Positions 47,411 to 52,491 of a stretch of 52,491 bases of DNA are shown in pieces. The notes under the pieces are model-generated. The model saw nothing but the letters and a program-made list of their open reading frames with translations, ran no database searches and was not told where the DNA came from. The stretch spans positions 1 to 52,491 of the forward strand of contig NZ_BJNG01000043.1 of NCBI RefSeq assembly GCF_006539565.1, written 5' to 3'. The position numbers and the translations under genes are program-made. Source of the DNA: Pseudonocardia hydrocarbonoxydans (GTDB lineage: Bacteria > Actinomycetota > Actinomycetes > Mycobacteriales > Pseudonocardiaceae). Numbering within the stretch: position 1 is the stretch's first letter; each line of letters begins with the position of its first letter.

Positions 47411-47980
47411 TCACCTCTCGCCCGGGTCCGTCAGACTGCGACGGAGCCGTCGCTCGTGCAGGTCGACGCCGCCCGGTCCGCGGTCGACCTGGGTGCGTCC
47501 GGTGTCGGTCCAGCCGTGGCGGTCGTAGAAGCGCAGGGCGCGCTCGTTGGTCGCGAGGACCCACAGGCCGGCGCGGGTGAAGCCGTCGAACCGGAGATCG
47601 TCGAGGGCGGCGGCGTGCAGCCGAGTGCCGATACCGCGGCCCCAGAGGTGGGAGTCGAGGTAGAGCGCATAGAGGTCGCCGACGGTGGGATCCCGGCGGT
47701 CGGCCGGAACCAGGGGCGGCCCGGTCGCGGCGACGCCGACGACCCCGGTTCCGGCCGTCGCCACGACGGTGTGCGTGCCGGGTCGGCGCGCGCTCAGCAT
47801 CTCCGACCAGAGCCGCTCGCGGTCGGTGACCGACAGGTCGGCGAGGACGTCGTCGGGAAGCTGTCCTCGGTACGCGACGCGCCATGACCGCACGATGAGC
47901 GTGGCGACGGCACGGGCGTCGGCCGGCGTCGCGGCCCGGAGCTCGACCACGTAGTCGGTGCTGCCACTGGAACACGTCAT
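47411..47980 (-). CDS. GNAT-family N-acetyltransferase
   Basis: 189 residues with GNAT motifs: ELRAATPADARAVATLI, LYALYLDSHLWGRGIGTRLHAAA (acetyl-CoA pyrophosphate loop, here GRGIGT), and NERALRFYDRHGWTDTGR. The acceptor is unknown. ATG 47980 or an internal GTG (VVELRAAT) may be the start. It lies 9 bases downstream of the response-regulator gene on the same strand and may be co-transcribed. Confidence 0.87.
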   Translation of the reverse strand: MTCSSGSTDYVVELRAATPADARAVATLIVRSWRVAYRGQLPDDVLADLSVTDRERLWSEMLSARRPGTHTVVATAGTGVVGVAATGPPLVPADRRDPTVGDLYALYLDSHLWGRGIGTRLHAAALDDLRFDGFTRAGLWVLATNERALRFYDRHGWTDTGRTQVDRGPGGVDLHERRLRRSLTDPGER

Positions 47981-47989
47981 CGGATCGGC

Positions 47990-48634
47990 TCAGGCACGCA
48001 GGAACCGCAGCACCGCGAGCACGCGCCGGTGGGAGCGTTCGTCGGCGTCGAGGTCGAGCTTGGTGAAGATGCTGCGCACGTGCCCCTCCACGGTCTTGGC
48101 GCTGAGATGCAGGTCCGCGCAGAGCCCCGCATTGGTGAGGCCCTGCGCCATGAGGGCGAGCACCTGGCGTTCGCGTGCGCTGAGCCGGTCGAACGGATCG
48201 TCCCGGCGGCGCCGGGCGACCAGCCGGGCGACCAACTCGGAGTCGAGGACGACATGGCCGGCCGCGACGCGCCGGACGTCGGCGGTGAACGCGGTGAGAT
48301 CGAAGACCCGGTCCTTGAGGAGGTACCCGACGCCGCCGTCGAAGTCGCTCATCAGCCGGAGCGCATGGTGGACCTCCACGTGCTGGGAGAGCAGCATCAG
48401 CCCGACCGCCGGGGCGAACGTCCGGATCTCGACGGCGGCGTCGATGCCCTCCCCGGCGAAACCCGGGGGCATCCGCAGGTCGATCACGGCGACGTCGGGA
48501 CGTTCGCGCCGGACGAGGTCGACGAGCGCCGGTGCGTCGCCGGCCTGCCCGACCACCTCGAAGCCGGCATCGGTGAGGATCCGCGCCAGGCCCTCGCGCA
48601 GGAGCACGGCGTCGTCGGCGAGGACTACCCGCAC
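47990..48634 (-). CDS. NarL/FixJ-type response regulator
   Basis: 214 residues: receiver domain with acidic pair DD (7-8), phospho-acceptor Asp52 in VIDLRMP, conserved Lys in LLKDRV, then a LuxR helix-turn-helix (LSARERQVLALMAQGLTNAG, SAKTVEGHVRSIFTKLDL). The start overlaps the end of the histidine-kinase gene by 10 bases, so it is coupled to its cognate sensor. Confidence 0.93.
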   Translation of the reverse strand: MRVVLADDAVLLREGLARILTDAGFEVVGQAGDAPALVDLVRRERPDVAVIDLRMPPGFAGEGIDAAVEIRTFAPAVGLMLLSQHVEVHHALRLMSDFDGGVGYLLKDRVFDLTAFTADVRRVAAGHVVLDSELVARLVARRRRDDPFDRLSARERQVLALMAQGLTNAGLCADLHLSAKTVEGHVRSIFTKLDLDADERSHRRVLAVLRFLRA

Positions 48635-50652
48635 GTCAGCACCGTCCGGACCGTGGTCCCACCACCGGGCGGGCTGACCACCTCCAGCCGCGCGTCCAGC
48701 GCGGCCAGGCGGTCGGCGAGCCCCTGCAGGCCACCGCCGGGCTCCAGGACCGCGCCCCCGGCACCGTCGTCGCGCACCTCGACGGCGAGGCGGCCGCCGC
48801 CGTCCGACACGTCGACGTGGACGACCGTCGCCCGCGCGTGCCGGGCGGCGTTCGTCAGTGCTTCGCTGACCAGGAAGTAGGCGCTGGCCCCGACCTCGGC
48901 CGGGGGCCGCCGGCCGAGGGCGACGTGCAGCCGCACGATGACCGGTGAGCGGTCGGCGAGGGTGGCCAGCGCGGCCTCGAGCCCGTCCTGGGTGAGCACC
49001 GCCGGGTGCAGTCCCCGGGCCATCTCGCGCAGCTCGGCGGTCGCGTCGAGCAGCTGTCGTCGCGCGTGCTCGGCGCTGCGCACCAGGTCGAGCTCACCCG
49101 TCGCGGCGGCCCGCTCGACCAGCGCGCCGAGCTCCATGCCGAGCGACACCAGCCGCTGCTGGGCCCCGTCGTGGAGGTTGCGCTCGATCTGCCGCCGGGC
49201 GGAGTCCTCGGCCGTGACGATCCGGCGGGCCGCCGCCTGCAGCGCGCTCGCCTGTCGCGCGACCTGTTCGAGGCGGGCCCGGTGGTCGATGACCAGCCCG
49301 GCCTGCGCGACCAGGTCGCCGAGGAGCCGGTCCTCGGTCGGTGTCAGCCCCGGCGACCTGGTCAGCACGAGCGCCCCCCGCACGACCCCGTCGTGCCACA
49401 CGGGCCGCACCAGCTCGCGGCGGCTCCCGAGGTCGGCGAGCGGGCGCGGACCCGCCGGGGGGAGGGTCGGCCACGCGGCGACGCTCCGCATCTGCGCCGC
49501 GTCGCCGAGCCAGACCACCACCCGGGAGGCGCCGACGCCCCCGGCGATCGTGGCGGCGAGGCCCTCCAACAGCCCCTCGTCGTTGCGGGCCAACTGCGCG
49601 GAGAGCCGGGACAACGTCTCGTACGGCGTGACCCGCGTGCCGTAGACGAGCCGGTCGGCCAGGGCCTGCGCGCGCCGTCGCACGGGTTCGAACACGACCG
49701 CCACCGCCGCAGCGGCGGCGAGGGCCAGCACCCGGTCCGACACCGGGATCAGCGCCCCCACCCCGACCACCACGCCGAAGTAGCCACCGGAGACCAGCAG
49801 CACCATCGCCCCGCCGACCAGGGCCTTGTTGATCACCGGATCGATGTCGTAGAGCCGGTACCGGACGATCGCCACCCCCGCCGCGAGGGGCACCAGCGGA
49901 AGGGTGAGCAGCCCGGGCAGCGGCGTGCCCCAGACGATCTCGCCGGTCAGCAGGACCAGCAACGACGTGGTCACGGCGAGCCCGAACCAGCGCAGCTGGC
50001 GGGCCTCGTCGCCACCGGCCCGGCGCACCCGGGTGGCGACCGCCGCAGCCCACAGGACCTGGAACCCCAGGTAGCAGGCCAGCATCAGCGGCCCGACGAC
50101 GGTCCGGGCGGTGTCCGCACCACCGAGGTCGAACGGGAATCGGAGGTCGCCGCGGCGCCAGTCGTCCTCGATCGGCCACAGGGCCGACGCCACCGCGACG
50201 AGGACCGCCAGCGCGGTCATCGCGTACGACGTGGCGCGCCACCGCCGCGACAGGTGCCGCCCGGTGGGGAACACCATGACGGTGACACCGGCGGCCGCCA
50301 TCACCAGCGGTACCAGCCAGATCGACACCCAGGCCAGCCACGACCCCCCGGGAAGCACGGGGCTGTGCAGTCCGGCCTGGCGACCGAGGTACATGAGCGC
50401 GGACGCCACCCCGAGCGCGACGAACAGCTGCCCCACACGGTGCGCGGGCCGGGCGCGGAGCACGTAGAGCCCGACCCCGGCGAAGGTGAGCGCGAGCAGC
50501 GCGTTGTGCAGGTTTCCGAGGTGGAAGTCCAGCGTCGCGCCGTAGGCGACCAGTCCCAGCACCAGCAGGCCAAGGCCGCCGACCACGGCCTCCCGCGCGA
50601 GCGGGGGCGCATCGCCGTACCCCGCCCGGTCGGCGGCGAGAGCCGGGCTCAT
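48625..50652 (-). CDS. Membrane histidine kinase (NarL-system, HisKA_3)
   Basis: 675 residues: about 8-9 membrane segments in the first 300, a GAF-like cytoplasmic domain (about 345-470), the HisKA_3 dimerisation helix with phospho-acceptor His494 in NLHDGAQQRL, and an HATPase with SEALTNAARHARA, VRDDGAGGA and GGLQGLADRLAAL. The signal is unknown; the multi-pass sensor resembles those of actinobacterial LiaS/DesK-like kinases. ATG 50652 gives a sensible N-terminus. Confidence 0.92.
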   Translation of the reverse strand: MSPALAADRAGYGDAPPLAREAVVGGLGLLVLGLVAYGATLDFHLGNLHNALLALTFAGVGLYVLRARPAHRVGQLFVALGVASALMYLGRQAGLHSPVLPGGSWLAWVSIWLVPLVMAAAGVTVMVFPTGRHLSRRWRATSYAMTALAVLVAVASALWPIEDDWRRGDLRFPFDLGGADTARTVVGPLMLACYLGFQVLWAAAVATRVRRAGGDEARQLRWFGLAVTTSLLVLLTGEIVWGTPLPGLLTLPLVPLAAGVAIVRYRLYDIDPVINKALVGGAMVLLVSGGYFGVVVGVGALIPVSDRVLALAAAAAVAVVFEPVRRRAQALADRLVYGTRVTPYETLSRLSAQLARNDEGLLEGLAATIAGGVGASRVVVWLGDAAQMRSVAAWPTLPPAGPRPLADLGSRRELVRPVWHDGVVRGALVLTRSPGLTPTEDRLLGDLVAQAGLVIDHRARLEQVARQASALQAAARRIVTAEDSARRQIERNLHDGAQQRLVSLGMELGALVERAAATGELDLVRSAEHARRQLLDATAELREMARGLHPAVLTQDGLEAALATLADRSPVIVRLHVALGRRPPAEVGASAYFLVSEALTNAARHARATVVHVDVSDGGGRLAVEVRDDGAGGAVLEPGGGLQGLADRLAALDARLEVVSPPGGGTTVRTVLTCG

Positions 50653-50759
50653 GCGGAGATGGTGACACGGCCCGGGCACCGGTTCACCAGGGTTGACCCT
50701 CGGAACGGTCCCGGGCCCGCCCGCATGTGCCGGGCGCGGGACCGGCGGAACGTGGGCGT

Positions 50760-51428
50760 ATGACCACTTCTCACCAGCCCCGCACCGCCACTCCCTCCAC
50801 AGGTCGACGCCGCGCCGGGTTCGTGCTCCTGACCGTCGGCGGCGCCGCCTTCTTCGCCGGGGGCCCGCTGCACCCCGAGGGCGGCGACGCGGGCGACCGG
50901 ACCGAGCAGCTGCACTCGATGCTCGTCGATCCCGCCTGGTATCCCGCCCACCTCGTGGCGCTGCTCGGCTTCGCCTGCGTCGCGGCCGGGCTGCTCGCGC
51001 TCCGGGGCGACCCGGAGATCGGTGTCCGCCTCGGCAGGCTGCTGCAGATCAGCGCGGTGGTCGCCGTCGTCGCCACGCTCGGCGCCGTGGTCCACCTCTT
51101 CGCCGCCACCCGGGCCGCCGACGTCGCGCACGGCGGCACGACGCCGCTGATCGCCGCGTTCATGGGGGTCGAGACCGTCGTCAACCCCGCCTGGGGCCTG
51201 ATGATCGCGACGCTGGCCGTCGCCGGTGGCGTCACCCGCTCGCTCGGCAACCGGATCGTGCTCCCACTCGGCCTGGTCGGCGGTCTCGCGTTCGCACTGG
51301 CCACCGCCACGATCGCCTTCGTCGACACGTTCGACCCGCTCTTCCCCGTCGCCGGCCTCGCCGGTGTCTGGCTGGTCGCCACCGGCGTCGTCGGCCTCAA
51401 CCGCCGGGCCGAGGAGGTCCGGCCATGA
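50760..51428 (+). CDS. Six-segment membrane protein
   Basis: 222 residues with about six membrane segments (near 18-36, 62-80, 95-113, 145-165, 170-190, 195-213). A polar 15-residue N-terminus precedes the first. No recognised family motif; similar to uncharacterised actinobacterial membrane proteins. It overlaps the SDR gene start (ATGA at 51425-51428) and is divergent from the two-component system, so it is a likely target of that system. Confidence 0.7.
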   Translation: MTTSHQPRTATPSTGRRRAGFVLLTVGGAAFFAGGPLHPEGGDAGDRTEQLHSMLVDPAWYPAHLVALLGFACVAAGLLALRGDPEIGVRLGRLLQISAVVAVVATLGAVVHLFAATRAADVAHGGTTPLIAAFMGVETVVNPAWGLMIATLAVAGGVTRSLGNRIVLPLGLVGGLAFALATATIAFVDTFDPLFPVAGLAGVWLVATGVVGLNRRAEEVRP

Positions 51429-52255
51429 GCACTCACACCGTCCTCGTCACCGGATCCGGCCGTGGCATCGGCCGCGCCATCGCCGTCCGCCTCGCCCGCT
51501 CGGGGTGGCGGGTGTACGGCGGCGTCCGCACCGACGTCGCCGCCAAGGACCTGGCCGCCGAGTCCGACCTGATCACGCCGGTCAAGTTGGACCTCACCGT
51601 CCCCGAGCATCTGGATGCACTCGACGCCGTGCTCCCCGCCCGGCTCGACGCGCTGGTCCACAACGCCGCCGTCGCGGTTGCCGGCCCGATCGAGACGCTG
51701 TCCCGGGCCGACATGCACGAGCAGTTCGACGTGAACCTGGTCGGGCCGCTGGCGCTCACCCGCGCCATGCTGCCCCGGCTACGTACCGCGCGGGGCCGGG
51801 TGGTGTTCATCTCCTCGATCAACGGCCGGGTGTCGTTCCCGTTCACCGGCATCTACAACGCCTCGAAGTACGCGACCGAGGCGGTCGCCGACTGCCTGCG
51901 GGTCGAGCTGCGGCCCTTCGGTGTGCAGGTCGGCCTCGTCGAGCCGGGGGTGATCGACACCGATCCCTGGCACCGGATGGACCAGCTCATCGACGATCTG
52001 GAGGCCGGTCTCGATCTCGGGCACCGGACGCTCTACGCACCGCACTTCGCCGGCGAGCGCAGGCTGATCCCGAAGCTCCGCCGGAACGCCAAGCCGCCGG
52101 AGCGGGTCGCCGCGGCGGTCGAGCGGCAGCTGACCCGGCGCCGGATGCGTCCGCGCACCCTGGTGGGAGCGGACGCCCGATCCATCCTCGGCATGAAGGT
52201 CCTGCTGTCGACCCGCGGACTGGACGCGGTGTGGGCCCGGGGACTCGGTGTCTGA
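51425..52255 (+). CDS. Short-chain dehydrogenase/reductase
   Basis: 276 residues of classical SDR: TGSGRGIGRA nucleotide-binding loop (TGxxxGxG), NAAVA, catalytic Ser in ISSINGRV, and YNASK giving Tyr and Lys. PG motif follows in VEPGVIDTDPW. It uses NAD(P)H; the substrate is unknown. Translation is coupled to the preceding membrane-protein gene by a four-base overlap. Confidence 0.93.
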   Translation: MSTHTVLVTGSGRGIGRAIAVRLARSGWRVYGGVRTDVAAKDLAAESDLITPVKLDLTVPEHLDALDAVLPARLDALVHNAAVAVAGPIETLSRADMHEQFDVNLVGPLALTRAMLPRLRTARGRVVFISSINGRVSFPFTGIYNASKYATEAVADCLRVELRPFGVQVGLVEPGVIDTDPWHRMDQLIDDLEAGLDLGHRTLYAPHFAGERRLIPKLRRNAKPPERVAAAVERQLTRRRMRPRTLVGADARSILGMKVLLSTRGLDAVWARGLGV

Positions 52256-52314
52256 CTCCGGGCGCGGTGACGGACCGGCTGCCCCGGATCGATCAGGACA
52301 TCGCTGGTCGGAAC

Positions 52315-52359
52315 TGGTGGAGACGAGGGGAATCGAACCCCTAACCCCTGCCTTGCAAA
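52315..52359 (-). other. 3' half of tRNA-Ala(TGC): attachment-site remnant
   Basis: On the minus strand the sequence reads TTTGCAA (anticodon loop with TGC), GGCAG (3' anticodon strand), a variable loop, a complete T-arm GGGGTTCGATTCCCC, acceptor CGTCTCC, then A and an encoded CCA. The 5' half is absent: the bases before the loop (GCACG) do not pair with GGCAG and no D-arm or GGAGACG acceptor follows. Such 3' fragments starting in the anticodon loop are the displaced halves left when tyrosine-integrase elements insert into tRNA genes. Confidence 0.7.
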
Positions 52360-52404
52360 CGTGCGGTGTCATACCCGCTCGGCCGGATCCTGCTGGTGAG
52401 CGGT

Positions 52405-52491
52405 GGCCGGCCGGTCCGGACAGCGTGATCGCGTGTAGCCGGCCCAGCTCGCGGGCGATGGTGCGCCAGGTCTGTCCGGTGCGGCGTTCGG
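52405..52491 (-). pseudogene. C-terminal remnant of a transposase (IS1634-like), partial at window end
   Basis: The minus-strand frame entering from the right edge reads ERRTGQTWRTIARELGRLHA, then ITLSGPAG, resembling the C-terminal part of IS1634-type DDE transposases. After GPAG the frame loses similarity and runs on through the tRNA fragment, so the original C-terminus is missing. Assigned by weak motif similarity over 29 codons only. Confidence 0.35.

Noticed and set aside
51779..52372. 198-codon minus-strand frame starting MTPHVCKAG
   Set aside because: It runs through the tRNA fragment and then antisense to the SDR gene, with no family features.
52315..52400. A complete tRNA-Ala gene at the right edge
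   Set aside because: The 5' acceptor strand, D-arm and 5' anticodon stem are missing; only the 3' half fits a cloverleaf.

Overview
The window is very G+C-rich (well over 70% by eye), densely coding DNA from an actinobacterium. Gene content and gene order point to the Pseudonocardiales, probably Pseudonocardia or a close relative; this is inference. The region lies near the chromosome origin. From 4.7 to 17.3 kb it carries the conserved block tRNA-Leu(CAG), fhaA, fhaB, pstP, rodA, pbpA, pknA, pknB, trpG, crgA, an Rv0010c-like PH-domain gene and ppiA, in the order known from Mycobacterium tuberculosis (leuT to ppiA), with a rhomboid protease gene added before ppiA. A parS-like palindrome (20105-20120) and a consensus DnaA box (15434-15442) fit an origin-proximal position.

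Layout. 0-4.6 kb: a small secreted protein, a SAM methyltransferase overlapping a MetE-like methyltransferase, an F420-type luciferase-like oxidoreductase, an IclR regulator and a uridine-kinase-like protein without a normal P-loop. 4.7-17.3 kb: the growth and cell-wall block. PknA and PknB phosphorylate FHA proteins and the elongation machinery (RodA, PbpA), PstP reverses this, and CrgA links to division. 17.3-24 kb: alpha/beta hydrolase, secreted Ala/Pro/Glu-rich protein, membrane protein, ABM monooxygenase, a probable pseudo-hydrolase fused to a luciferase-like domain, an ATP-dependent DNA ligase, and a chimeric gene remnant (oxidase N-terminus joined to a CitE-like tail). 24-32 kb: LLM oxidoreductase plus biotin carboxylase/carrier, furA-katG with a palindromic operator, and a two-gene ABC exporter. 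32-38.9 kb: MFS transporter divergent from a frameshifted GntR/PBP regulator, maleylpyruvate-isomerase-like protein with a coupled 40-codon ORF, PAS-SpoIIE-HATPase-STAS phosphatase, C45 peptidase and cupin. 38.9-43.5 kb: an Asp23/Gls24 envelope-stress locus with its own sigma factor and a zinc-finger/Asp23 fusion that is probably its anti-sigma factor. 43.6-52.3 kb: membrane-bound LuxR regulator, second Ser/Thr kinase, GlsB-like protein, GNAT, NarL-type two-component pair, membrane protein and SDR.

The right edge (52315-52359) holds only the 3' half of a tRNA-Ala(TGC), starting exactly at the anticodon loop, beside a probable transposase remnant. This is the signature of an attachment site at the end of an integrated element lying mostly outside the window. 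In M. tuberculosis the interval between ppiA and alaT is short; here about 35 kb separates them, so most of 17-52 kb looks like lineage-specific expansion.

The best candidates for something new are the sigma/ZAS-Asp23/multi-Asp23 locus, the FUS-like Gly/Tyr/Gln tract of FhaA, the pseudo-hydrolase fused to a luciferase-like domain, and the disrupted tRNA-Ala boundary.
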